This document shows positions 1 through 7,485 of a stretch of 15,579 bases of DNA, one piece after another. Below the pieces are notes generated by a model that was not told the DNA's origin, did not search any database, and worked only from the letters and a program-made list of their open reading frames with translations. The translations under genes and the position numbers were made by a program. Every line of letters begins with the position of its first letter. Position 1 is the first letter of the stretch. The DNA is from Bifidobacterium breve. GTDB taxonomy: Bacteria; Actinomycetota; Actinomycetes; Nanopelagicales; Nanopelagicaceae. The stretch is taken from positions 1 through 15,579 of the forward strand of contig CAMBGL010000019.1 of NCBI GenBank assembly GCA_945866155.1, written 5' to 3'.

Positions 1-1520
1 TAGCACATGGCGCAGTTGTTGGAAATGTTTTTTCTTCACCATCAACACAGCGCGTACATACTGTTTGTAAAGCTGCGGAAGCGGGCGGCGGAGTTTTATT
101 GAGTTATGGAAATTACGCAGGCGATGTGATGAATTTTAATTTGGCGCAATCACAACTCAACGCCGAAGGCATTCCGTGCAAAACTGTTCTTGTAACGGAT
201 GACATTATGAGCGCGAGTAAAGAGGAATTTCATAAGCGCCGAGGAATTGCTGGCGATTTATTTGTATTCAAAGTTGCAGCGGCCGCTGCTGAGGCTGGAT
301 ATTCACTCGATGAGGTTTACAGAGTTGCTGTCGAAGCTAATGAGCGCACTCGCACTATTGGTGTTGCCTTCTCTGGTTGTACTTTGCCAGGCAAAACCGA
401 ACCGCTATTTACCGTTCCAAAAGGACACATGGCACTTGGTTTAGGTATTCATGGTGAACCAGGCCTTAGCGAAAGCGATATCCCAACATCAAAAGAATTA
501 GCACTAGAACTTGTAGCTCACTTGCTAGAAGAAACACCTGATTCATGTCGCAATGATTCGAAGATTCGACTTTGCGTATTAGTAAATGGTCTGGGCGGGG
601 TGAAGTATGAGGAACTTTATGTTCTCTATAACAATATTTTTGCGATCCTAAAAGAGAAAAATATTGAAATTGTTGAGCCAGAAGTTGGGGAACTTGTTAC
701 CAGCTTTGAAATGGCGGGGGCATCACTTACTTTTACATGGCTCAATGATGAATTAGAAGACTTCTGGAAGAAGCCAACGTATACACCAGGGTATAAAAAA
801 GGCACTATCTCTCTAAGTTCTGGTTCATCTCAATCGAATTCTTCACAAGAAGAGAAGAAAGTAATTTCTAAAGGAAGTTCCGAATCACACGAGTGTGCTA
901 AAAATATTGCCAAAATTTTGCAACTCATTGAAACAAATACGGCCCAGCGAGCAGATGAATATGGACTATTAGATTCTTATGCAGGCGATGGTGATCATGG
1001 AATCGGTATGGCACGCGGGGCACACGCAGCAGCGAGTGCAGGAAAAGAAGTTGTAGCTGCTGGCGCAGGTGCTGGTTCGACCCTAGAAGCTGCTGCAGAT
1101 TCTTGGTCTGATAAAGCAGGAGGAACCTCAGGAATAATCTGGGGAATTATTCTTCGAGAAATTGGTAAAGAATTTGGTGATTCCGTAAAACCATCAGCGC
1201 AAGTAGTAGCTAGTGCGATTGCTAGAGCATCTGCGGAGGTCACTAAATTTGGAAAAGCGCAGATTGGCGATAAGACGCTCGTAGATGTACTTATCCCATT
1301 CTCAAATGAACTAAGTAAAGCAGCCGGGAAAGAACTTCCAGAAGCGTGGCGCAATGCAAGTAATACAGCAACAAATGCCGCTGCAGAGACTGCAAATCTT
1401 CTTCCTAAAATCGGCCGCGCGCGCCCACACGCAGAAAAAAGTTTGGGCCATCAAGATCCAGGCGCAACGTCACTAGCAATGATTATTTCTACAATCGCTA
1501 ATTTTTTGGAAGGAAAATGA
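1..1520 (+). CDS. lerK: DhaK-DhaL fusion kinase, probable L-erythrulose 1-kinase (5' end outside window)
   Basis: ATP-dependent ketose kinase of the dihydroxyacetone kinase family, probably phosphorylating L-erythrulose at C1 in the cytosol. The frame is open from base 3 and already reads family sequence (GNVFSSPS, then GVLLSYGNYAGDVMNF), so the true start lies upstream and the TTG at 99 is internal. The DhaK domain runs to about base 800 and contains GLGIHGEPG; its His (codon 450-452) matches the residue that binds the ketose covalently in DhaK proteins. A Ser-rich linker (about 811-891) leads to the DhaL nucleotide domain, with the Mg-ATP motif GDGDHG (984-1001) and a terminal HQDPGATS. The single-chain DhaK-DhaL layout means ATP rather than PTS as phosphate donor. 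Substrate assignment rests on the three following genes, which match the M. smegmatis lerK-derI-lerI-eltD set. Plain dihydroxyacetone kinase is the alternative. The stop lies one base before the next ATG. Confidence 0.85.
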   Translation, partial: AHGAVVGNVFSSPSTQRVHTVCKAAEAGGGVLLSYGNYAGDVMNFNLAQSQLNAEGIPCKTVLVTDDIMSASKEEFHKRRGIAGDLFVFKVAAAAAEAGYSLDEVYRVAVEANERTRTIGVAFSGCTLPGKTEPLFTVPKGHMALGLGIHGEPGLSESDIPTSKELALELVAHLLEETPDSCRNDSKIRLCVLVNGLGGVKYEELYVLYNNIFAILKEKNIEIVEPEVGELVTSFEMAGASLTFTWLNDELEDFWKKPTYTPGYKKGTISLSSGSSQSNSSQEEKKVISKGSSESHECAKNIAKILQLIETNTAQRADEYGLLDSYAGDGDHGIGMARGAHAAASAGKEVVAAGAGAGSTLEAAADSWSDKAGGTSGIIWGIILREIGKEFGDSVKPSAQVVASAIARASAEVTKFGKAQIGDKTLVDVLIPFSNELSKAAGKELPEAWRNASNTATNAAAETANLLPKIGRARPHAEKSLGHQDPGATSLAMIISTIANFLEGK

Positions 1521-1521
1521 T

Positions 1522-1986
1522 ATGACCAAGAAATTTCGCGTAGTAATCGGAAGTGACGATGCAGGCTTTCAATATAAAGAGATATTAAAAAAGCAATTAC
1601 AAAGTGACGCTAATGTTGAATCAGTAGTAGATGTTGGGGTTGATGCATCAAGTAAAACCCCTTATCCAGATGTTGCTATTGCTGCTGCTCAGATGATTGC
1701 CGATGGGAAAGCGGATAGAGCATTGTTAATTTGTGGCACCGGTCTGGGAGTCGCAATTTCTGCCAATAAAGTAAAAGGAATACGCGCAGCAACAGCTCAC
1801 GATAGTTATTCAGTAGAAAGACTTGTTCTTAGTAATAATGCACAAGTTCTTACTTTCGGTCAACGTGTTATTGGTATTGAATTGGCATCACGATTAGCAA
1901 AAGAATGGCTCACATATCATTTTGATGAGAGTTCAGCATCGGCACAAAAAGTTGCACTTATTACTGAATTTGAAAATAAAGATTAA
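1522..1986 (+). CDS. derI: RpiB/LacAB-family sugar-phosphate isomerase, probable D-erythrulose-4-phosphate isomerase
   Basis: Cytosolic aldose-ketose isomerase, probably converting D-erythrulose 4-phosphate to D-erythrose 4-phosphate, the last step of tetritol breakdown. The 154-residue length is normal for RpiB. Visible motifs are the N-terminal GSDDAGF (residues 10-16; most RpiB proteins have SDHAG), a YPD at 48-50, the catalytic-loop LICGTGLGVAISANK with Cys71, the position of the proton-shuttling Cys in E. coli RpiB, and GIRAATAHD with His93. The ATG is preceded by GGAAGGAAA (1508-1516), a good ribosome-binding site lying in the end of the kinase gene, and only one base separates the two genes. 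Ribose-5-phosphate isomerase B is the alternative. Its position between a DAK kinase and a TPI-like gene favours the tetrulose-phosphate role (DerI/EryI family). Confidence 0.8.
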   Translation: MTKKFRVVIGSDDAGFQYKEILKKQLQSDANVESVVDVGVDASSKTPYPDVAIAAAQMIADGKADRALLICGTGLGVAISANKVKGIRAATAHDSYSVERLVLSNNAQVLTFGQRVIGIELASRLAKEWLTYHFDESSASAQKVALITEFENKD

Positions 1987-1989
1987 TAG

Positions 1990-2754
1990 ATGGCAAGGCG
2001 TGCTAGCAAACTATTAGTCGGTGTAAATCTCAAGATGTACATGGATAAAGAACAGACCCTCGCGTGGTTAGATGCAGCAGTTACTGGCTTAGGTAGTATC
2101 AATCGTGACGATGTGGAACTCTTTCTTCTTCCATCAGCCCCACTTATTTCGCAATGCATCGAAAAAACATCTAGTTCTCTACTAGCAATCGGGGCACAGA
2201 ATATAAGCGAGCATGATTCTGGTGCTTTTACTGGTGAGATAAGCCCTCAATTGCTAGCTCAAATGGGTTGTAAGTACGCACTCATTGGCCATCACGAAAG
2301 AAGAACACTCTTTGGTGAAAGCAACGATGTAATTTCTCAAAAGATTGCAGCGAGTAGCCGAAATAATCTCATTCCTATTGTGTGCATTGGCGAGCTCAGC
2401 ACTGAAGAAAAGTCAGCCAAGGCAGAGGTAAAAACCCAGATCAGAAGCGCCATCAAAGACCAAAAGAATCTAAAGAAATTAGTTATTGCATATGAACCAA
2501 CATGGGCGATTGGGGTTGAACACCCAGCCTCTGCAGAACATATCAATAAAATGTGCTCACTTATCCGTACCGAATTAGAGGATATGAAAATCGAAGATTT
2601 TCAGATACTTTATGGGGGTAGTGCGGGTGAAGGTCTCTTTGAAATGATCTCTCAAACATGTGATGGATTATTCCTGGGTCGCAGATCTCATAACCCTCAA
2701 ACTTATATTTCAATAGTCCAAGAATGTATTTCAATCAAAGCAGCGCACCTATGA
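1990..2754 (+). CDS. lerI: TPI-family isomerase, probable L-erythrulose-1-phosphate isomerase
   Basis: TIM-barrel isomerase, 254 residues, probably converting L-erythrulose 1-phosphate to D-erythrulose 4-phosphate. The triosephosphate isomerase active site is retained: Asn13 and Lys15 (NLKM in place of NWKM), His101 (IGHHERR), and Glu169 in AYEPTWAIG. Elements that hold the triose phosphate in true TPI differ. Loop 6 reads AIGVEHPA where TPI has AIGTGK, the Ser after the catalytic His is His102, and the C-terminal phosphate loop reads FLGRRSH instead of the usual LVGGASL. These changes argue for the LerI/EryH subgroup rather than glycolytic TpiA. The gene starts 3 bases after the derI stop, with no strong Shine-Dalgarno sequence, so it is probably read by coupled translation. 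No tpiA-type neighbours (gapA, pgk) are present. Confidence 0.82.
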   Translation: MARRASKLLVGVNLKMYMDKEQTLAWLDAAVTGLGSINRDDVELFLLPSAPLISQCIEKTSSSLLAIGAQNISEHDSGAFTGEISPQLLAQMGCKYALIGHHERRTLFGESNDVISQKIAASSRNNLIPIVCIGELSTEEKSAKAEVKTQIRSAIKDQKNLKKLVIAYEPTWAIGVEHPASAEHINKMCSLIRTELEDMKIEDFQILYGGSAGEGLFEMISQTCDGLFLGRRSHNPQTYISIVQECISIKAAHL

Positions 2755-2773
2755 AAAAGAAAGAGGATCTCGC

Positions 2774-3847
2774 ATGAGCCCAACAATGAAGGCAGTCGTA
2801 TGCCATGGTCCGATGGATTACAAATTAGAGGATGTAGAAATACCTACGCCATCTAAGGGCGAAGCACTTGTAAGAGTAGAAGCTGTTGGAATCTGCGCTA
2901 GCGATTTGAAGTGCTATCACGGCGCTTCAAAGTTTTGGGGAGATGCAAATAGACCTGCATGGGCTGAAACTGAAGTAATTCCAGGACACGAATTTGTAGG
3001 TGAGATTGCGCAAATTGATGAAGAAGCAAGTAAGCGTTGGGGAGTAGTAGTTGGCGACCGAGTTGTTGCAGAACAAATCGTCCCTTGTGAAGAGTGCCGT
3101 TACTGCAAGCGTGGTGAATATTGGATGTGCGCACCTCACGGAATGTTTGGCTTCAAGAGAAAAACTCCTGGTGCAATGGCTTCGTACATGATTTTTTCTG
3201 AGCATTCACGAGTTCATAAAATTTCTAAAAGCGTAAAACCAGCACATGCAGCGTATGCAGAGCCATTATCATGCGCACTTCATGCGGTGGAACGTGCAAA
3301 GATTAAAACTACAGATGTAGTTGTTGTTGCAGGGTGTGGTCCGATCGGTCTTGGAATGATCGCTGGCGCTGCTGTGAAGAAACCCGCAATTCTTATCGCT
3401 TTGGACCTAGATGATCGTAAATTAGCCGTTGCAAAAGAATGTGGTGCAACTCTTACTATCAATATTGGTCGTGAGAATGCAATTGAGATAGTTAGAGAAT
3501 TGACTGAAGGTTATGGCGCGGATATCTACTTAGAAGGCACTGGCCATCCAAGCGCCGTGGCGCAAGGTCTACAAATCTTGCGCAAACTTGGAACCTTTGT
3601 TTTGTATAGCGTCTTCAAAGAAGATATCACTGTCGACTGGAGCATTATCAGCGATGATAAAGAGCTCGATCTTCTTGGCGCTCACCTTGGTCCACATTGC
3701 TGGCCAGCCGCAATTGCCATGATTGAATCAGGGAAATTGCCGTTGGATAAAATCTGTACCCATCAACTTCCTTTGGCAGATTTCCAAAAAGGGTTAGATA
3801 TGGTTTCAGCAGGTAACGAATCCATTAAGGTCTCGCTCATACCGTAA
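2774..3847 (+). CDS. eltD: Zinc-dependent medium-chain dehydrogenase, probable erythritol/L-threitol dehydrogenase
   Basis: NAD-dependent polyol dehydrogenase of the MDR superfamily, 357 residues, probably oxidising erythritol or L-threitol to L-erythrulose, the substrate of the kinase encoded first in the block. Catalytic-zinc residues are visible as Cys41 (GICASD) and the GHEF pair His72-Glu73. The structural-zinc lobe has Cys105, Cys108, Cys111 and Cys119. The Rossmann motif AGCGPIGLG (about 186-194) is followed by Asp211 at the end of beta-2, which favours NAD over NADP. The segment KCYHGASKFWGD before GHEF resembles what I recall of mycobacterial EltD, but this is from memory and not an alignment. 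ATG 2774 is preceded by AAGAGGAT at good spacing. The stop lies 5 bases from the convergent glutamate dehydrogenase stop. Another sugar-alcohol dehydrogenase (sorbitol or threonine type) is possible. Confidence 0.82.
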   Translation: MSPTMKAVVCHGPMDYKLEDVEIPTPSKGEALVRVEAVGICASDLKCYHGASKFWGDANRPAWAETEVIPGHEFVGEIAQIDEEASKRWGVVVGDRVVAEQIVPCEECRYCKRGEYWMCAPHGMFGFKRKTPGAMASYMIFSEHSRVHKISKSVKPAHAAYAEPLSCALHAVERAKIKTTDVVVVAGCGPIGLGMIAGAAVKKPAILIALDLDDRKLAVAKECGATLTINIGRENAIEIVRELTEGYGADIYLEGTGHPSAVAQGLQILRKLGTFVLYSVFKEDITVDWSIISDDKELDLLGAHLGPHCWPAAIAMIESGKLPLDKICTHQLPLADFQKGLDMVSAGNESIKVSLIP

Positions 3848-3852
3848 TCTCT

Positions 3853-5091
3853 TTATGGATAAAGTCCGCGTAATCTATGGGCTTCTGCAACGCGTGCAAC
3901 ACCGATCATATGAGCTGCTTCGCGCCATGAAACTTTCTTTGTGCGAGCCATCTCTTCAACTTCACGAAAAGTACGCATCATGATTTCATTGAGATTTGAT
4001 TTCACTTCATCAGCTGTCCAGAAATAATTCTGCTTATCTTGAACCCATTCGAAGTAAGAAACGATTACACCACCTGAGTTTGCCAAGATATCTGGAACGA
4101 CAAGAACATGATTCTCGTTCAGAATCGCATCTCCGCCAGGAGTAGTTGGGGCATTTGCACCTTCAACAATAACTTTTGCTCTAATTCCTGAGGCATTCTT
4201 CTCAGTAATTGCATCAGCGAGTGCAGCAGGTATGAGTACATCAACATCTAGATGTATGAGTTCTTCTTGTGTGAGTTTGTCAGTACCAGGCACATTAAGA
4301 TTGTTATTCGCTAAGAAATGGTTCCACAACTCGCTAACGTTCTTGAATCCAGTAACTCCGCCATTAACATCGCTGACAGCAACAATTTTGAGGCCTAAAT
4401 TTTCAAGTGCAATCGCGGCCCAATAACCAACTTTTCCAAAACCTTGAATTGCAACAGTTGCACCCTTAGGATCAATCCCCTTTACAAGTAGCGCTTCAAT
4501 TGCAGATATTGCAACACCATCGCCAGTTGCAGAAGTTCTACCGAGTGAGCCGCCAAGAACAATTGGTTTTCCTGTGACAACACCAGGAACTGAAAAACCA
4601 GCGTTGACGGAATATGTATCCATCATCCACGCCATATTTCTCTCATCTGTTCCAACATCGGGAGCAGGGATGTCTCGCTCTGGACCAATAATTGGCAAAA
4701 TTTCAGATGTGTAACGACGAGTTAGGCGTTCATTTTCACCGAGCGAAAGCGTATGCGCATCAACTGCGATACCGCCTTTAGCGCCACCGTATGGGAGATT
4801 TGTCAGTGCACATTTCCAAGTCATCAACATTGCTAGCGCAACAGTTTCATCCATATCAATTGTTGGGTGAAAACGAACTCCACCTTTTGAAGGCCCGCGA
4901 GTTGTTGAATATTGGACTCGAAAGCCCTTATACATCTCCACATTGCCGTTATCTCGGCGAAGGGGAACGGCAACTTCCAAAATACGACGTGGCGTTGAAA
5001 GTGTCTGCCAATCGTTTTCAGTTAGTTCTAATAGTTCTACAGCGCGACGTAATTGTGCCCGCGCAGTCTCAAGTGCTGACTCCATTGTCAT
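3853..5091 (-). CDS. gdhA: NAD-dependent glutamate dehydrogenase (GudB/RocG type)
   Basis: Interconverts glutamate with 2-oxoglutarate plus ammonium; 412 residues, the usual length of the hexameric enzyme. By analogy with clostridial GDH, Lys69 (GPSKGGVRFHP), Lys93 (TWKCAL), the catalytic Lys105 (PYGGAKGG) and Asp145 (DIPAPDVGT) form the active site. Lys69 and Ser345 (GGVIVSYFEW) are the gamma-carboxylate contacts. Leucine and phenylalanine dehydrogenases carry Leu at the Lys69 position, so glutamate is the likely substrate. The dinucleotide motif GFGKVG (217-222) with Asp241 points to NAD. Two candidate starts exist: ATG 5091 and ATG 5085. AAAGAG sits directly on the first but 6 bases before the second, so 5085 may be the true start. 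It follows the aminotransferase by 27 bases on the same strand, suggesting one transcript that transaminates to glutamate and then releases ammonium. Confidence 0.93.
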   Translation of the reverse strand: MTMESALETARAQLRRAVELLELTENDWQTLSTPRRILEVAVPLRRDNGNVEMYKGFRVQYSTTRGPSKGGVRFHPTIDMDETVALAMLMTWKCALTNLPYGGAKGGIAVDAHTLSLGENERLTRRYTSEILPIIGPERDIPAPDVGTDERNMAWMMDTYSVNAGFSVPGVVTGKPIVLGGSLGRTSATGDGVAISAIEALLVKGIDPKGATVAIQGFGKVGYWAAIALENLGLKIVAVSDVNGGVTGFKNVSELWNHFLANNNLNVPGTDKLTQEELIHLDVDVLIPAALADAITEKNASGIRAKVIVEGANAPTTPGGDAILNENHVLVVPDILANSGGVIVSYFEWVQDKQNYFWTADEVKSNLNEIMMRTFREVEEMARTKKVSWREAAHMIGVARVAEAHRLRGLYP

Positions 5092-5118
5092 CTCTTTTTT
5101 CGAAAAACGTTATTTGGT

Positions 5119-6522
5119 TTAGCTACGTAGCGCTTCCGCAAGACTGCGGAAATCTTCTACCAAAATATCAATCTCTTCCTGGCCGTGTGCCAAGCTGATC
5201 AACCATTGTTCATCGAGTCCCGGAGGCGTAATTACTCCACGATTGAGCGACCAGAGCCATGAGAGCTCTGCGATTTTGAAATCAGTTGCTTTGTAATCGC
5301 GGTAGTTGCGCACGGGCAGCGTTGACCATGTGATGCAACCTTTTACGCCAAAACCAACAGTGTGTGCTGGTAATTGGTATTGCTCAATAATTTCGGTAAT
5401 ACGTGCAAGTGCCTGCATGTTGAGAGCTTCTGCTTTCGCAAGCGCTTCTTCAGTACAGATTTTATCAACTGCGCGTACGCCAGCCATTGCTAGTGGATTA
5501 CCGTTGAAAGTACCAAAGTGTGCAAGACGACCATCGGCTACTGCATCCATGTACTTCTTCTTGCCACCAAAAGCTGCAAGTGGAACTCCACCGCCAATTG
5601 ATTTAGCAAGTGTGATCAGATCTGGTTGAACACCAAGACGTTGCGCTGCACCTTGTGGTCCAGCAGTAAGTCCTGTTTTTACTTCATCAAATATAAGAAT
5701 GATGTCGTAGTGATCGCAGAGTGCGCGAACGCCCTCAAGGTATCCAGCATCTGGGAGAACAATTGCAATATTTTCTAGGACAGGTTCGAGAATAAAGCAG
5801 GCAATATCTTTTGCATGCTCTTCAAATACTGTCTCTAAAGCAACAAGATTATTGTAAGGAACAACATAGACATCACCAGGAACTGTTCCGATGTAAGCAA
5901 CAGCATTAGGTGATTGCGCATCGCCGGCTTCATCGAGTGCTGGCTTTGCAGAGACCATAAGTGGGTCGAATGATCCGTGGTATCCGCCCTCAATCTTTAC
6001 GACGCCATTCTTTCCAGAATATGCGCGAGCAAGACGAGTTGCATACATTGTGGCTTCCGTACCAGAGTTTGCAAAACGAACTTGGTCAATAGAAAAACGC
6101 TTACAGATCCGTTCGCCTGCATCGCGAGAAATTGGAGATGGTGTAACGAAGAGCATTCCCTCTTTCAGGGATGCCTCAATTTCGGCTACAACAACTGGGT
6201 TTAGGTGGCCAGCGAGCATTGCTCCAAAGCCCATTGATAGGTCGAGTAAGCGACGTCCATCAACATCTGTCATCCACGCACCTTGTGCTGAAACGATTGA
6301 GATTGGATATGGATCCCAATGTTGAAAGCTAGAAGGAACACCCATGGGCATTGTTCGCAGAGCAAGGGCACTCTCTTTTTCAGAGGCTGAAGTATTCTCT
6401 TTGAAGCGCGCCCATTCTTGATCTAACAGGGCCTGTATTTTTGTTACTGATAGCGGCTCGGATGTTGTGGGTACTGATCTAAACGTTTGCGCATGGTTAG
6501 CGTGGGTTTTCATTTTTTGCAT
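5119..6522 (-). CDS. Class III PLP aminotransferase, glutamate-1-semialdehyde-aminomutase-like
   Basis: Fold type I PLP enzyme of the HemL-like branch. Counting residues from an alternative TTG start at 6534, landmarks are NSGTEAT (156-162, PLP phosphate), GGYHGSFD (183-190), Asp283 in IFDEVKTG and the Schiff-base Lys311 in LAKSIGGGVPLAAFGG. The GGGVPLAAFGG run and the NSGTEAT box resemble glutamate-1-semialdehyde aminomutase. However, an N-terminal extension of roughly 45 residues, many box substitutions and the absence of haem genes nearby argue against HemL itself. It more likely transaminates an amino compound with an amino acceptor. The substrate cannot be read from the sequence. Possible starts are TTG 6534, ATG 6522 and ATG 6513; 6522 is chosen because GGAA lies 6 bases upstream. 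It shares a strand and a 27-base gap with glutamate dehydrogenase, suggesting 2-oxoglutarate is its acceptor. Confidence 0.85.
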   Translation of the reverse strand: MQKMKTHANHAQTFRSVPTTSEPLSVTKIQALLDQEWARFKENTSASEKESALALRTMPMGVPSSFQHWDPYPISIVSAQGAWMTDVDGRRLLDLSMGFGAMLAGHLNPVVVAEIEASLKEGMLFVTPSPISRDAGERICKRFSIDQVRFANSGTEATMYATRLARAYSGKNGVVKIEGGYHGSFDPLMVSAKPALDEAGDAQSPNAVAYIGTVPGDVYVVPYNNLVALETVFEEHAKDIACFILEPVLENIAIVLPDAGYLEGVRALCDHYDIILIFDEVKTGLTAGPQGAAQRLGVQPDLITLAKSIGGGVPLAAFGGKKKYMDAVADGRLAHFGTFNGNPLAMAGVRAVDKICTEEALAKAEALNMQALARITEIIEQYQLPAHTVGFGVKGCITWSTLPVRNYRDYKATDFKIAELSWLWSLNRGVITPPGLDEQWLISLAHGQEEIDILVEDFRSLAEALRS

Positions 6523-6534
6523 TTTCGATTCCAA

Positions 6535-6657
6535 GGCTTTCCCGGAACCCCTAATGCCTTACTCCCTACAGAGTTTGTTACACCCCGAGTTTAGCAAGTA
6601 AAGACTTTAAAGCAAGTGCAGAAATTTTATGCGTGTTTACGCATGAAAAAAATGTCT
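6535..6657 (-). promoter_or_regulatory. Gap between ABC permease and aminotransferase, probable promoter region
   Basis: This is the longest non-coding stretch in the window. It separates the ABC-exporter operon from the aminotransferase-gdh pair on the same strand, so it should hold a terminator for the first and a promoter for the second. Visible elements are a hairpin at its distal end (6625-6649), two copies of AGCAAGT (6593-6599 and 6611-6617, 18 bases apart), two copies of GAGTTT (6571-6576 and 6587-6592), and the palindrome CTTTAAAG (6605-6612). On the minus strand TTTACT followed after 16 bases by TAACAA is a weak promoter-like pair. No riboswitch was recognised. Confidence 0.4.
6625..6649 (-). 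terminator. Hairpin behind the ABC-2 permease, possible terminator
   Basis: A perfect 6-bp stem, ATGCGT (6629-6634) and ACGCAT (6639-6644), with a 4-base loop, extended by TTTT on one side and AAAA on the other across one unpaired G. It starts about 9 bases beyond the permease stop at 6658. The T-run sits before the stem and the A-run after it on both strands, so it is not a textbook intrinsic terminator. It may still end the exporter transcript or act as an operator. Confidence 0.4.
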
Positions 6658-7485
6658 TTATTTCATAAAAAGTGCATTTAATCTTTTTGTTGTGAAAAAA
6701 AGTCCAACAATAATCATGACAATAAAATAGGAAATATGGCCCAAAAGTCCAAGATTTATCTGCCCTAGGGTAAGTCCTCTAACTAGGTGGATTGCTTGAG
6801 AAAGCGGTAGTGCCTTAATAATAAATTGTAACCACTCTGGGAAAACAGTAAGTGGATAAAAAGAACCAGAAAATAGAAACATAGGAAGTAAAAAGATATT
6901 AATTATTTCTAATTGCTGAAAAGATTTCATATAAGTAGTAAGTGCCATACCAACAGCCGCAAAACCAAATGCAATAAGTACTGCAGCCGGAATCGCCAAG
7001 ATTCCCCATAAACTCGGAATCAATCCGAGCGGTGCGACAACTGCCATAAATCCAACTCCATAAAGAAAACCGCGAAGCAGTGCTAGCCCAATTTCACCAA
7101 GTGCAACATCTAGTGGACCAAGTGATGTTGCAAGCATGCCGTGATAAATACGATCATGATTGAGTTTGAAGAAGATGTTCATAGTGGAGTCATAAATTGC
7201 GCCATTCATGGCACTTGTGGCAAGGAGCGCTGGTGCGATGTATGCGGCATAAGGAATGCTCAAGCCATTACTTTCAATATTGCCAATCAACTCTCCAAGA
7301 CCATAACCGAAAGCAAAGAGGTAGAGCACGGGTTCAACAAATCCAGAGAGGATCACCATCCAGGTAGAAGATTTGAATGCAATGTAACCGCGTTCAAAGA
7401 TTGCGCGAGAACGCCCAGAGTAAACGCGCTCTCCTAATCGCCCGCGACGCGCTTCGGCAATAGCAACAGCTGCGCTAATTATCAT
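6658..7485 (-). CDS. ABC-2 type transporter permease (second subunit)
   Basis: Integral membrane subunit of an ABC-2 type exporter, 275 residues. After a charged N-terminal stretch (EARRGRLGERVYSGRSRAIFERG, about 11-33) there are about six hydrophobic segments. The short hydrophilic stretch FQQLEIINIFLLPMFLFSGSFYPL in the second half is the typical DrrB/NodJ-type signature region ahead of the last helices. Its ATG overlaps the stop of the preceding permease by 4 bases (ATGA, 7482-7485), so the two are translationally coupled and likely form a heterodimer served by the ATPase encoded at 8321-9247. It shares the FLFSGSFYPL and PLSQAIHLVRGL-type motifs with its partner (FLFSGTFYPL, PLWHATELGRYL), suggesting an old duplication. 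The exported substrate is unknown. Confidence 0.88.
   Translation of the reverse strand: MIISAAVAIAEARRGRLGERVYSGRSRAIFERGYIAFKSSTWMVILSGFVEPVLYLFAFGYGLGELIGNIESNGLSIPYAAYIAPALLATSAMNGAIYDSTMNIFFKLNHDRIYHGMLATSLGPLDVALGEIGLALLRGFLYGVGFMAVVAPLGLIPSLWGILAIPAAVLIAFGFAAVGMALTTYMKSFQQLEIINIFLLPMFLFSGSFYPLTVFPEWLQFIIKALPLSQAIHLVRGLTLGQINLGLLGHISYFIVMIIVGLFFTTKRLNALFMK

Noticed and set aside
99..101. TTG as the start of the kinase gene
   Set aside because: The frame is open to the left edge and encodes conserved DhaK sequence before this codon.
995..1354. Open frame of 119 codons on the minus strand inside the DhaL domain
   Set aside because: It lies antisense to conserved kinase sequence, and its translation shows no recognisable domain.
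3851..3864. CTTTAT-GG-ATAAAG inverted repeat at the convergent gene ends, considered as a bidirectional terminator
   Set aside because: The two-base centre cannot form a proper loop, the stem is almost all A-T, it overlaps gdh codons, and there is no T-run of useful length.
4791..5198. Open frame of 135 codons on the plus strand across the gdh start and aminotransferase end
   Set aside because: Antisense to two conserved genes, with no family resemblance and no ribosome-binding site of note.
5119..6534. Assignment as hemL (glutamate-1-semialdehyde aminomutase) for haem synthesis
   Set aside because: N-terminal extension, divergent substrate-box residues and the absence of haem genes nearby; kept only as a family resemblance.
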